A stretch of DNA of 64,000 nucleotides from CADEED01 sp035701825. GTDB lineage: Bacteria > Pseudomonadota > Gammaproteobacteria > Steroidobacterales > Steroidobacteraceae. The notes beneath the pieces are model-generated. The model was not told the DNA's origin. It did not search any database and saw only the letters and a program-made list of their open reading frames with translations. The DNA is taken from assembly GCA_035701825.1 (NCBI GenBank), contig DASSRK010000008.1:40528-104527 (forward strand), given 5' to 3'. The position numbers and the translations under genes are program-made. Positions 1-8,827 of this stretch are shown one piece after another; position 1 is the first letter of the stretch; each line of letters starts with the position of its first letter.

Positions 1-1
1 C

Positions 2-649
2 GACGAGATCCCGCTGCTGACCTTCGAGCCGGTGGCGCAGGACGAATCCAAGCTGGTGGTGAAGCGCCTGTTCGACCTGGTGATCACGCTGGCCGCGATG
101 CCGCTGATCGCGCCGGTGCTGCTGGCGGTGGCCATCGCCGTCAAGCTCGATTCGCCCGGGCCGGCGTTCTTCACGCAGACGCGCGTCGGCCTGCGCAAGC
201 GCCCGTTCAAGATGTACAAGTTCCGCTCGATGTACGTCGATGCCGAGCAGCGGCTCAAGGACATCGAGCATCTCAACGAGGCGCAGGGCCCGATCTTCAA
301 GATCGCCAACGATCCGCGCGTCACGCGTGTCGGCCGGTTCATCCGCAAGACCAGCCTCGACGAGCTGCCGCAGCTGTTCAACGTGCTGCGCGGCCACATG
401 AGCCTGGTGGGTCCGCGTCCCATGTCGTTGCGCGACGTCGGCCTGTTCGATCGCAGCATCCAGCGCAAGCGTTTCAGCGTGCGCCCGGGCCTGACCTGCC
501 TGTGGCAGGTGTCCGGCCGCAGCAACCTGCCGTTCGAAAAGTGGCTGGAGCTCGACCTGGCCTACATCGACGGCTGGTCGCTGACGCTCGATTTCAAGGT
601 ACTGCTCAAGACGATCCCGACCGTGCTGAAGGGAAGCGGCGCGGTCTAA
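2..649 (+). CDS. Undecaprenyl-phosphate sugar transferase (WbaP-type), 5' truncated by window edge
   Basis: This is the catalytic half of a polyprenyl-phosphate hexose-1-phosphate transferase, the membrane enzyme that loads the first sugar onto undecaprenyl phosphate. The reading frame is open to the window edge, so the N-terminal membrane and CoA-binding-like part lies upstream; an internal GTG at 32 would be a false start. Visible family motifs are the amphipathic membrane helix (LFDLVITLAAMPLIAPVLL), the substrate-entry motif PGPAFFTQTRVG, KMYKFRSM, a DELPQLFNVLRGHMSLVGPRP block and RPGLTCLWQVSGR. These are standard for the bacterial sugar transferase family. It is the first visible gene of the plus-strand polysaccharide operon. 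A second priming transferase sits at 24952-26301, so the locus appears to have two. Confidence 0.93.
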   Translation, partial: DEIPLLTFEPVAQDESKLVVKRLFDLVITLAAMPLIAPVLLAVAIAVKLDSPGPAFFTQTRVGLRKRPFKMYKFRSMYVDAEQRLKDIEHLNEAQGPIFKIANDPRVTRVGRFIRKTSLDELPQLFNVLRGHMSLVGPRPMSLRDVGLFDRSIQRKRFSVRPGLTCLWQVSGRSNLPFEKWLELDLAYIDGWSLTLDFKVLLKTIPTVLKGSGAV

Positions 650-668
650 CAGGCAAGGGGCGAAACAA

Positions 669-1619
669 ATGAAAGAAAAACTCGTCACGCTGGCGGCCCG
701 CACCTTCGCGCGGCTCAACACCCGCTCGCGGCTCACCGTGCTCACCTTCCACCGCTTCGGCGCGGCCTCGGGCATCACGCGCGAACTGGTGAAACACCAC
801 GTCCAGTTCCTGGCCGAGCATCACGAGTTCGTGCTGCCGCGCGACCTCGGGAAGGAGGTGCCGCGCAAGCGCCTCGCCATGGTCACGGTCGACGACTGCC
901 ATCGCGACATCCTCGACACGCTCTACCCGGTCTGCAAGGAGTTGGGCGTGCCGTTCGTGATCGCCGTGCCCACGGATTTCTTCTTCCGCAACGACTGGCT
1001 GTGGTTCGACCAGCTCTACTGGATCCTCGAGCGCGCGCCGGCCAACGTGCAGGTGAAGATCAACGGCAATGCCTACTCGCTCGACGTGAACGCCGACGTG
1101 CAGAAGGTCAAGGCGCTGCTCAAGCGCATGCTGCCGCCGGAGCGCACCTCGGTGCTCGCCTCGCTGCAGCAGCAGCTGTCGATCACCTGCCCGCCGGCGC
1201 CGCCGGGCGACTACGGCCCGGTGCCGCTCGAACAGATGCGCGAGATGCTCGACTCGGGCCTCGTGGAAATCTGCGCGCACGGTGTCAGCCACACCATCGC
1301 CACGGTGCTGCCGCCGGCGCAGTTCGCCGCGGAGCTCGCCGACAGCAAGCGCGAGCTCGAAGAGTACGCGGGCGTGGAGATCCCGAGCTTCTGCTATCCG
1401 AACGGCGAGGTCGGCGACTTCGACGCCGGCACCACGGCCGCGGTGCGCAACGCCGGCTTCCGCTGCGCGCTCACCAGCGTCGAGGGCATCAACCCGTCGC
1501 CCTTCGATCCGTTGCTGGTCAAGCGCATCCACGCGCACAAGGTGCGCAGCGCGTTCGAGAAGGACGCTTCGGGCCTCGGCTCGTTGCAGTCCATGTTCGC
1601 GTCCCAGGCCGCGCTCTGA
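669..1619 (+). CDS. Polysaccharide deacetylase (NodB-homology domain)
   Basis: A 316-residue protein of the carbohydrate esterase 4 family, expected to remove N- or O-acetyl groups from a polysaccharide. The NodB fold is visible: LTFHRFG near residue 25, metal/catalytic motif 1 VTVDDCHRD (TVDD in place of the usual TFDD), motif 2 AHGVSHT with two histidines, and FCYPNGEVGDF as motif 3. No signal peptide is evident, so cytoplasmic or membrane-face action during assembly is as likely as secretion. An AAGGGGCG element precedes the ATG. It sits 19 bases after the sugar transferase, in the same operon. The family call is firm; the substrate is not known. Confidence 0.88.
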   Translation: MKEKLVTLAARTFARLNTRSRLTVLTFHRFGAASGITRELVKHHVQFLAEHHEFVLPRDLGKEVPRKRLAMVTVDDCHRDILDTLYPVCKELGVPFVIAVPTDFFFRNDWLWFDQLYWILERAPANVQVKINGNAYSLDVNADVQKVKALLKRMLPPERTSVLASLQQQLSITCPPAPPGDYGPVPLEQMREMLDSGLVEICAHGVSHTIATVLPPAQFAAELADSKRELEEYAGVEIPSFCYPNGEVGDFDAGTTAAVRNAGFRCALTSVEGINPSPFDPLLVKRIHAHKVRSAFEKDASGLGSLQSMFASQAAL

Positions 1620-1663
1620 GCGCACGTTTTCCAGTCTTGAAGTCTTTGCGAGGTAGTGACCCC

Positions 1664-2827
1664 ATGAATCAGCCTTCTCTCAATCCGGTGGCCCACCCGG
1701 CGCATCCCATCGCCGATCTCGGCGCGCCGGCCCGCACTGTCGGCGAGCTGCGCGCCATGTCGTTCCGCGGACTCGCGCGCATGTACCTGCCGGAGGAACG
1801 CGCCTTCGTGTTCCGCCTGCGCTGCACCGACCAGGGCATCGTGTCGGAAGGCCGCAGCCGCCGTTACGCGGCCATCGCGCTCATCGGCCTCGCGACCGAG
1901 ACCGCCGAGGATTGCGCGGTTGCGCTGCGGGGCCACACCCCGCACGACCCGTTGAACAAGCTCGCCGAGGAAGTCGACGGCGTCACCAATCTCGGTGACG
2001 TGGCGCTCGCCACCTGGGCCGCGCAGGCGTTGAAGTCGCCGCACCAGGAAAAATTCTGGAAGCGGCTGCACACGCTGGCGTCGGCCGACAAGCCGCAGCC
2101 CACGGTCGAAGTGGCCTGGTCGCTGTACGCGGCCTGCCTGCTGCGCCACCTGGACAAGGACGGCCTTGCGCCGAAGCTGGCCGCGCGCCTCATGCAGGGC
2201 TTCTCGCAGAAGGCCCGCGTGTTCCCGCACGTGCTCGGCAAGTCGCGCGCGCACGTCGCCTGTTTCGCCGACATGGTGTACCCGATCCAGTCGCTGTCGC
2301 TGTACTCGCAGGTCTACGGTGACCAGGCCGCGCTGAACGCGGCCAGCCTCGGCGCCGCGACCATCTGCGAACGCCAGGGTCCGGCCGGCCAGTGGTGGTG
2401 GCACTACGACGTGCGCACCGGTGGCGTGGTCGAAGGCTACCCGGTGTACGCCATCCACCAGGACGCGATGGGACCGATGGCGCTGTTCGCGCTCGCGCAG
2501 CACGGCGGTCCTGACTACTCGGCCGCGATCCGCAAGGGCCTCGACTGGCTGTGGCACGCTCCCGAGATCAACGGCTCGCTGATCGATCCACGCGCCGACA
2601 TCATCTGGCGCAAGGTCGCGCGCCGCGAGCCGAAGAAGCTCACGCGCTATCTCAAGGCCTCCGCCAGCTACCTGCACCCGAGCCTCGGCGTGCCGGGCAT
2701 CGACTGGGTGCTGCCGCCGCGCATCATCGACGCCGAGTGCCGTCCGTATCACCTCGGCTGGTTGCTGCACGCGTGGCCCGCGGCGCGCGCCGCGAAGTGG
2801 GACCGGATGCACGGAGCGGGGAAGTGA
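1664..2827 (+). CDS. Conserved hypothetical protein, alpha-helical toroid-like
   Basis: I do not recognise a named family for this 387-residue protein. It has no signal peptide or membrane helix. It is rich in helices with spaced aromatic and histidine residues (GQWWWHYDVRTGGVVEGYP, VYAIHQDAMGPMALFAL). This is reminiscent of the alpha/alpha-barrel (six-hairpin or terpenoid-cyclase-like) folds found in polysaccharide lyases, epimerases and prenyltransferase-like proteins. The ATG at 1664 was chosen because the frame upstream overlaps the preceding gene. It ends 2 bases before the WecG-type transferase, so translation is probably coupled, and a role in the same polysaccharide pathway is an inference from position only. 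Confidence 0.7.
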   Translation: MNQPSLNPVAHPAHPIADLGAPARTVGELRAMSFRGLARMYLPEERAFVFRLRCTDQGIVSEGRSRRYAAIALIGLATETAEDCAVALRGHTPHDPLNKLAEEVDGVTNLGDVALATWAAQALKSPHQEKFWKRLHTLASADKPQPTVEVAWSLYAACLLRHLDKDGLAPKLAARLMQGFSQKARVFPHVLGKSRAHVACFADMVYPIQSLSLYSQVYGDQAALNAASLGAATICERQGPAGQWWWHYDVRTGGVVEGYPVYAIHQDAMGPMALFALAQHGGPDYSAAIRKGLDWLWHAPEINGSLIDPRADIIWRKVARREPKKLTRYLKASASYLHPSLGVPGIDWVLPPRIIDAECRPYHLGWLLHAWPAARAAKWDRMHGAGK

Positions 2828-2829
2828 CC

Positions 2830-3594
2830 ATGAAGATCGACGCCAGGACGGTTTCGGTGTTCGACGTGGGCATCCACGCACTGCGCATGGGCGAGGTGCT
2901 CGACATCGTCGAGACCGCCATCCGGAAACGCGAGCAGCTGCAGATCGGCGTGGTGAACGCCGCCAAGCTGGTCAACATGCGCCGCGACCAGACGCTGTTC
3001 GACGACGTGACGTCGTCTGACATGGTGCTGGCCGACGGCATGGCCGTGGTGTGGGCCAGCCGCATCCTCGGCGATGCGCTGCCCGAGCGCGTGGCCGGCA
3101 TCGACCTGATGATGGGCATGCTGGAGCGCGCCAACAAACAGGGATATCGAATCTTCCTGCTGGGCGCGACGGAAGAAGTCTCGGCCGGCGTCGCCGCGCG
3201 CATGGCGAAGGATTTCCCCAACGCGGTGCTCGCGGGGCGCCACGACGGCTACTTCAAGGAGCCGGACGAGGAACGCGTGGTCGAGCAGATCGCCACGTCG
3301 CGCCCGGACATCCTGCTGGTGGCGATGACCTCGCCCAAGAAGGAGAAGTTCATGGCTCGCTGGAGCGAGCGCATGGGCGTGCCGGTGTGCCACGGCGTCG
3401 GCGGATCGTTCGACGTGTACTCGGGCAAGGTGTCGCGCGCGCCGAAGTTCATGCAGGCCACCGGCCTCGAGTGGCTGTACCGCGTGATGCAGGAGCCGCG
3501 CCGCATGTGGAAGCGTTACCTGGTCACCAACACCTTGTTCATGACGACGCTGGTGAAGTACTTCTTCCGCAGACGCGCCGTGCCGGCCCGGTGA
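2830..3594 (+). CDS. WecG/TagA/CpsF family glycosyltransferase
   Basis: A 254-residue GT26 family enzyme, which adds a second sugar (for example ManNAcA or ManNAc) to a lipid-linked first sugar at the inner face of the membrane. Typical blocks are visible: IGVVNAAKLVNMRRD, the catalytic-loop region DGMAVVWASRILG, the nucleotide-binding IFLLGATEEV, then PDILLVAMTSPKKEKF and the C-terminal GVGGSFDVYSGKVSRAP and GLEWLYRVMQEPRR. Length and motif order match the family. The C-terminal basic tail (KYFFRRRAVPAR) fits membrane association. It follows the previous gene by 2 bases and is followed after 16 bases by the ligase/polymerase gene. Confidence 0.93.
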   Translation: MKIDARTVSVFDVGIHALRMGEVLDIVETAIRKREQLQIGVVNAAKLVNMRRDQTLFDDVTSSDMVLADGMAVVWASRILGDALPERVAGIDLMMGMLERANKQGYRIFLLGATEEVSAGVAARMAKDFPNAVLAGRHDGYFKEPDEERVVEQIATSRPDILLVAMTSPKKEKFMARWSERMGVPVCHGVGGSFDVYSGKVSRAPKFMQATGLEWLYRVMQEPRRMWKRYLVTNTLFMTTLVKYFFRRRAVPAR

Positions 3595-3610
3595 TCACGG
3601 GAACGAACGG

Positions 3611-5116
3611 ATGATCCGGGTAGCCCTCCTCACGCTGTTCTGCACGTTCCTCACGGTCTTCGCGTGGCGTGACTGGTTCAAGGCGCTGTGCGGCCTGATC
3701 CTGCTCATGGCCGTGGTCGAGCACCCGGACATGCCGAAGAGCCTCGCCGGCATCCAGGGACTGAATCCCTGGAACATCGTGCTGTTCAGCGTGGTGTGCG
3801 CCTGGCGCGTGCAGCGCAAGAAGGAAGGGCTCACGTGGGACATGCCGCGTGGCATCAACTGGCTGCTGATCCTCTACCTGGTGGTGACGCTCGTGAGCAC
3901 CGCGCGGCTGCTCGCCGACTACCACGGCGTCCTCGAATTCACGATCGCGAAGGAAACCGATCCGCCGACGGTCGGCTCGATGGTCAGCGAATTCCTGATC
4001 AACACCGTCAAGTGGGTGTTTCCGGGCCTGATGCTGTACGACGGTTGTCGCGATCGCACGCGGCTCAAGTGGGCCGTCGCGGCGGTGTTGCTGGTGTACG
4101 TGGGCCTCGCCATCCAGGTCATCAAGTGGATGCCGCTGGCCAACATCTCCAATGGCGCGGATCTCGCCGCGCGCAGCCTCAAGATCCTGATGCGCGAAGT
4201 CGGCTACCACCGCGTCAACATCGCGGTGATCCTCGCCGGCGGCGGCTGGGCGATATTCGCGGCGCGCGTGCTGGTGGACAAGACCTGGCAGGTATGGATG
4301 ATGACGCTCGCCAGCGTCATGGTGGCCTTCGCGCTCGCGCTCACCGGCGGCCGCGCCGGCTATGCGACCTGGGCCGCGGTCGGCGCGATCCTGGCGCTCA
4401 TCCGCTGGCGCAAATACCTCATCCTCGGGCCGATCCTCGGCATGGTGGTGCTGTCCGCGGTGCCCGCGGTGCGCGAGCGCATGCTGAACGGCTTCACCGC
4501 CGAATCGCAGGACACCAACGGTCGCCTCGACCCGTCGATGCAGAACATGCAGATCCAGGGCGGCAAGGCCGACGCCTACACGGTGACCGCGGGCCGCAAC
4601 ATCGCCTGGCCGTTCGTCATCCACGCGATCGGCAAGGCGCCGTTCTTTGGCTACGGGCGCGAGGCCATGCAGAACACCGGCATCGCGACGCGGCTGTTCG
4701 TCGACTACGGCGAAGACTTCCCGCATCCGCACAACGCCTACCTGCAATGGCTGCTCGACAACGGGTGGATAGGCGCCATCCCGGTATTCCTTTTCTACCT
4801 GATCATCATGAAGCGCAGCATTTCGCTGTTCAAGGACTCGCGCAGCGTCATATTCATCGCGGTCGGCGGCATCTGCCTGTCGCTGACCGCCGCGGTGCTC
4901 ATCGGCGCGCTCGGCAGCCAGACTTTCTACCCGCGCGAAGGCGCGGTGGGCATGTGGTGCGGGATCGGCTTGATGTTCCGCGTCTACGTCGAGCGCGCAC
5001 GCATAGCCGAACAGTTTGTCGAGGCCCGGCGCGAGCGCAGCTCGGGCGCATGGGAACGATGGTTGTGGCCACTGAAGGCCCCGGGACAGGTGACAGGTCA
5101 ATGGGCGAAGGCATGA
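3611..5116 (+). CDS. O-antigen ligase / Wzy-type polymerase-like membrane protein
   Basis: A 501-residue integral membrane protein with about 10-12 hydrophobic segments and a large loop between about residues 290 and 380, the layout of the O-antigen ligase and polymerase (Wzy_C) superfamily. The loop ends in PHPHNAYLQWLLDNGWIGAIP, the conserved H-N-x-x-L-x-x-x-x-x-x-G signature of the family. It is the best candidate for the polymerase of this locus, acting on flipped repeat units in the periplasm. Polymerase and ligase functions cannot be separated by sequence alone. Its stop codon overlaps the next start (ATGA at 5113-5116), so the sulfotransferase is translationally coupled. Confidence 0.85.
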   Translation: MIRVALLTLFCTFLTVFAWRDWFKALCGLILLMAVVEHPDMPKSLAGIQGLNPWNIVLFSVVCAWRVQRKKEGLTWDMPRGINWLLILYLVVTLVSTARLLADYHGVLEFTIAKETDPPTVGSMVSEFLINTVKWVFPGLMLYDGCRDRTRLKWAVAAVLLVYVGLAIQVIKWMPLANISNGADLAARSLKILMREVGYHRVNIAVILAGGGWAIFAARVLVDKTWQVWMMTLASVMVAFALALTGGRAGYATWAAVGAILALIRWRKYLILGPILGMVVLSAVPAVRERMLNGFTAESQDTNGRLDPSMQNMQIQGGKADAYTVTAGRNIAWPFVIHAIGKAPFFGYGREAMQNTGIATRLFVDYGEDFPHPHNAYLQWLLDNGWIGAIPVFLFYLIIMKRSISLFKDSRSVIFIAVGGICLSLTAAVLIGALGSQTFYPREGAVGMWCGIGLMFRVYVERARIAEQFVEARRERSSGAWERWLWPLKAPGQVTGQWAKA

Positions 5117-6087
5117 AGAAGAGTCGGGTCGCGTACATCCTGGCGTCGAGCCATTCCGGTTCGACGCTCACCGCGATGTTGTTGAACAGCCATCCGGAGG
5201 TGTGCACCGCCGGTGAGCTCAAGATCACCGCGCTCGGCGACGTGTCCGCCTATCGCTGCTCGTGCCGCAAGCTGATCCTCGAGTGCGAGTTCTGGCAGGG
5301 CGTGAAGGGCGCCATGCAGCGCCGCGGCATCGATTTCGACGTCGGCCACCCGGGCACGCACTTCGGCAACGGCATGTCGGGCCACGTCCAGTCGCTGCTC
5401 AAGCCGCTGCACCGGGGCAAGTTGCTCGAGCTGGCGCGCGACGTCGGCCTCAACCTCGTGCCTGGCTGGCGCGCGCACCTGCGCGCGACGCAGAAGAACA
5501 ACGCCGCGCTGGTCGAGTCGCTGCTCGAGCAGACCGGCAAGAAGGTCATCGTCGATTCGTCGAAGATCGGCATCCGGCTCAAGTTCCTGCTGCGCAACCC
5601 GGCGCTCGACGTGCACGTGGTGCGCCTGGTGCGCGACGGCCGCGCGGTGGCGCTCACTTACATCGACCCGGCGAGCTTCGCCGACGCCAGCGATCCGAAG
5701 CTGCGCGGCGGCGGATCGGGTGGCGACCGTCGAGCGGAGATGCTGTCGCCCGCGGCCGCGGCGCGCGAGTGGCTGCGCAGCACGCAGGAAGCCGAGGAAC
5801 TGCGCGCCTCGGTTCCCGCCAACCGCTGGCTCGACGTGCGTTACGAGGACATCTGCGGCAACACGGAGAACACGCTGCGCGGCATCTTCGGTTTCCTGGG
5901 CGTCGATCCGTCGGCGCCGCGCCCGCCATTCCGCGACGCGCCCCATCACGTCATCGGCAACGGCATGCGCCTCGACAGCACCAGCGAGGTGCGGCTCGAC
6001 GAGCGCTGGCGCAAACACCTCGACGCGGCGCAGCTGCGCGAGTTCGACCTGGTCGCGGGTAGTCTGAACCGGCAGTTCGGTTACTGA
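5113..6087 (+). CDS. PAPS-dependent sulfotransferase family protein
   Basis: A 324-residue sulfotransferase-fold protein, which would move a sulfonyl group from PAPS to a hydroxyl of the polysaccharide or its lipid carrier. The 5'-phosphosulfate-binding loop is at residues 12-22 (SSHSGSTLTAML) and the 3'-phosphate motif is VRLVRDGRAVALTY near residue 180. A cysteine-rich YRCSCRKLILECEFW segment is unusual and could be structural. The ATG at 5113 overlaps the previous stop as ATGA; an in-frame ATG at 5101 would add four residues. The stop shares a base with the flippase ATG (TGATG at 6085-6089). Sulfated capsules are uncommon in terrestrial bacteria, so the product may be unusual. Confidence 0.85.
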   Translation: MKKSRVAYILASSHSGSTLTAMLLNSHPEVCTAGELKITALGDVSAYRCSCRKLILECEFWQGVKGAMQRRGIDFDVGHPGTHFGNGMSGHVQSLLKPLHRGKLLELARDVGLNLVPGWRAHLRATQKNNAALVESLLEQTGKKVIVDSSKIGIRLKFLLRNPALDVHVVRLVRDGRAVALTYIDPASFADASDPKLRGGGSGGDRRAEMLSPAAAAREWLRSTQEAEELRASVPANRWLDVRYEDICGNTENTLRGIFGFLGVDPSAPRPPFRDAPHHVIGNGMRLDSTSEVRLDERWRKHLDAAQLREFDLVAGSLNRQFGY

Positions 6088-7664
6088 TGGCCGCGACTCA
6101 CGACAATCCGGGCGAGGACCTCACCGGCAAGGCGCGCCTGAAGAGCAACGTGCTGTGGAGCTGGGGCGCGCAGCTGGTGTTCGTCGCGTCCGGCTTCGTG
6201 ATGCCGCGCATGATCGACGCCAGCGTCGGCCAGGCGGCGCTCGGCGTCTGGGACTTCTGCTGGTCCATCGTGAGCTACCTGGGTCTCGCCAATTTCGGCT
6301 TCGGTTCCTCGGTCAATCGCTACGTGGCCACCTACCGCGCCGCGGGCGAGCTCGACAACCTGTCGCGCGCCGTGTCGTCGGTGGCGGTCATCCAGGCGGG
6401 CGTCGGCACCCTGATGCTGATCACCAGCCTGGTGCTGGCCTGGGGCGTGCCGGGGTGGTTCCAGGATCGGCTCGGCACGCACGCCGACACCACGCGCCTG
6501 GTGGTCGGGTTCCTCGGCGCGAGCATCGCGGTGCAGTTGTGCTTCGACGCCTTCCGCGGCGTGATCACGGGATGCCACCGGTGGGACCTGCACAACGGCG
6601 TGCAGGCCGGCACGCATGCCATGACCACGATCGGCATGCTGGCCGCGCTGCTGCTCGGCGGCAATCTCGGCAGCCTCGCCATCGTCTACTTCACCTGCGC
6701 GCTGTGCGGCGAGCTGGTGCGCATGACCCTGGCGCTGCGCGTGTGCCCGGGACTGAAAATCCGGCCGCGCAATGCCAGCTGGGCCTTCGCGCGGCAGATG
6801 GCCACGTTCGGCAGCAAGTCGCTGGTGCTCGGACTGCCCCCGCTGCTGGTCACGCAGTCGGTGAGCGTCGCGCTGGCCGCGCACCTCGGCCCGGCCAAGC
6901 TCGCCATCCTGTCGCGCCCGCTCGGGCTGGTGCGCCAGCTCGAGACCTTCCTCAACAAGTTCAACTACGTGCTCGCGCCCATGGTCGGCTCGCTGCACCA
7001 GGCCGCGCAGCACGAGGAACGCCGCAAGCTGTTCATCGAGAGCGCGCGCTGGTCGGTGGCGCTGGCGCTGCCGCCGACGCTGATGCTGGCCATCCTCGGC
7101 GACGCCTTCCTCGACCTGTGGATGGGCCCTAACTACCTCGCCCCCGGCCTGATGGCGACCATGGCCGGCGGCATGTTCCTGGCCTCCTCGCAGGGCCCGG
7201 CCGCGCAGGTGCTGACCGGCATGAACCGCCATGGCCGCATCGCCATCGTGAACATCGTGCTGGTGTTGCTGGTGCTGGTGTCCGGCACGATCCTGTTCGG
7301 CGAGATCGGCTGGACGCTGCATCGCGCCGCGCTGCTGATCATCGCCTCGCTGGTGCCGCCGTACGGCGTGCTGCTGCCGATCTACGCCTGCCGCCGCCTG
7401 CAGGTGCCGTTGTCCCTCTACCTGCGCCGCATCTTCCTGGCGCCGCTGCTGTGCGGGATCCCGCTGGCCGCCGTGCTCTGGACCCTGCGCGTCTACTTCA
7501 GGGGCGAGCCGTTCCTGATCCTGGCGTCCGGTGGCCTGGTCGGCGGGTTGCTGACCTGCGGGCTGTACTGGAACTACGTGATGACCCAGAACCAGCGCAC
7601 GCAGGTGCTGCAGCTGCTGCGCATCAACCGTGTCCCGGCCGTGGAAGGGAAGCAGGCCACATGA
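6087..7664 (+). CDS. Wzx-type polysaccharide flippase (MATE/MOP superfamily)
   Basis: A 525-residue polytopic membrane protein with about 12-14 hydrophobic helices in the order expected for oligosaccharide flippases. It opens with GKARLKSNVLWSWGAQLV, a common start for this family, and has a central positively charged segment (RPLGLVRQLETFLNKF) and helices continuing to residue 500. It would move the lipid-linked repeat unit across the inner membrane to the polymerase encoded two genes upstream. Start and stop overlap the neighbours (TGATG upstream, ATGA downstream), so it is embedded in the operon. The superfamily assignment is firm, the substrate is inferred. Confidence 0.88.
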   Translation: MAATHDNPGEDLTGKARLKSNVLWSWGAQLVFVASGFVMPRMIDASVGQAALGVWDFCWSIVSYLGLANFGFGSSVNRYVATYRAAGELDNLSRAVSSVAVIQAGVGTLMLITSLVLAWGVPGWFQDRLGTHADTTRLVVGFLGASIAVQLCFDAFRGVITGCHRWDLHNGVQAGTHAMTTIGMLAALLLGGNLGSLAIVYFTCALCGELVRMTLALRVCPGLKIRPRNASWAFARQMATFGSKSLVLGLPPLLVTQSVSVALAAHLGPAKLAILSRPLGLVRQLETFLNKFNYVLAPMVGSLHQAAQHEERRKLFIESARWSVALALPPTLMLAILGDAFLDLWMGPNYLAPGLMATMAGGMFLASSQGPAAQVLTGMNRHGRIAIVNIVLVLLVLVSGTILFGEIGWTLHRAALLIIASLVPPYGVLLPIYACRRLQVPLSLYLRRIFLAPLLCGIPLAAVLWTLRVYFRGEPFLILASGGLVGGLLTCGLYWNYVMTQNQRTQVLQLLRINRVPAVEGKQAT

Positions 7665-8827
7665 CGACGCGCGTCAAGGCCATCGACGCGGGGCGCGGGG
7701 CCGCCATGGTCGGCGTCATGCTGTCCCACTCGGCGCAGCTGCTGCCGCAGCGTTCCGACAGCGATCTCGGCGAGATCGTCGTGACCGTGGGCATGATCGC
7801 GACGCCGGCGTTCCTCCTCATGGCCGGCGTGCTGTGTGGTTTCCAGTCGACGCTGCCCGAGAGGCGACTGTCGGAGCTGCGCATACGCCTCCTGGACCGC
7901 GCGCTGTTCCTGCTGATCATCGGCCATCTCGCCTTTGGCCTCACGCACGCGATGTGGCTGGACGTGGACGCCGCGCTGCTGCGCAGTGTCTACATCACCG
8001 ACGCCGTGGCCGTGGCGCTGCTGCTGGCGTCGGCGCTGGCCGGGCGGGTGACGCGCAACCAGCTGCTGGCCCTCGGCCTGCTGTTGCTGCTCATCAGCTT
8101 CGCGACCTTGCCCGCGCATCCCAGGTACGCCTCGTGGGAGTACACGCTCGAGCGCATTTTCACCGGCATGAGCGACATGCGGCATTACCGGGACGGCTGG
8201 GTCGTGCCGATCATTCCGTACATCGGGCTGTTCCTGGTGGGCATGGCGGGTGGCGTCGAGTACGGCCATCATCGCGCACGAAACCAGGACCAGCGCGCGG
8301 TCGCGGACTTCTGCATCAAGCTCGGCGCCGGTTGCATGGCCATCGCGGTGGCGACGATGTGCGCCTGGCTGGTGTTGCGCCACTACGTGGATGGCGGGAT
8401 GCGCCAGGTCATCCACCTGTTCGTGAACCCGCAGCAGAAAATCCCGCTCAGCCCGGTTTACGTACTGTCGTTCGGCGGCGCGGCCATCCTGATGGTCGGG
8501 GTGTTGCTGCGGCAGTCGCTGTACACCGCGGGCGAATTCCTCTCCAACCGGCTCGCCACCCTCGGGCGCGCTTCCATCTTCGTCTTCCTGTTGCAGTACT
8601 GGTTGATCTCCGTGCCGACGCTGCGCTTCGACGTCCAGGTCGGGGCGCTTGGCTGGGCCGCGTGGCTCGCGGCGACGATCGCGATTGCGTGGTTGCTGGC
8701 CTCGCTCTGGAACCATTTCGGGGGCCAGCGCCTCCTGACGATCGGACTGCGACACCTGGCGAAGAGCCGCACTGAGACGGCCGCCTTCGAAACGATCGAC
8801 CCCGATGCGCACCAGCACACCAGATGA
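7661..8827 (+). CDS. Membrane acyltransferase (acyltransferase-3 / HGSNAT-like family)
   Basis: A 388-residue membrane protein with about ten hydrophobic helices. The N-terminus TTRVKAIDAGRGAAMVGVMLSHSAQL carries the D-x-x-R-G and H-S pattern of membrane acyltransferases that O- or N-acylate cell-surface sugars. In these families the histidine and arginine near helices 1 and 2 are important for transfer of an acyl group across the membrane. The protein therefore probably acetylates or acylates the polysaccharide made by this locus. The ATG at 7661 overlaps the flippase stop (ATGA) and its own stop overlaps the GT2 start. Confidence 0.8.
   Translation: MTTRVKAIDAGRGAAMVGVMLSHSAQLLPQRSDSDLGEIVVTVGMIATPAFLLMAGVLCGFQSTLPERRLSELRIRLLDRALFLLIIGHLAFGLTHAMWLDVDAALLRSVYITDAVAVALLLASALAGRVTRNQLLALGLLLLLISFATLPAHPRYASWEYTLERIFTGMSDMRHYRDGWVVPIIPYIGLFLVGMAGGVEYGHHRARNQDQRAVADFCIKLGAGCMAIAVATMCAWLVLRHYVDGGMRQVIHLFVNPQQKIPLSPVYVLSFGGAAILMVGVLLRQSLYTAGEFLSNRLATLGRASIFVFLLQYWLISVPTLRFDVQVGALGWAAWLAATIAIAWLLASLWNHFGGQRLLTIGLRHLAKSRTETAAFETIDPDAHQHTR

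Noticed and set aside
606..1625. Long antisense open frames over most genes, here and throughout the window
   Set aside because: They are opposite-strand shadows of GC-rich coding sequence: arginine-, histidine- and alanine-rich translations with no Shine-Dalgarno and no recognisable domain.
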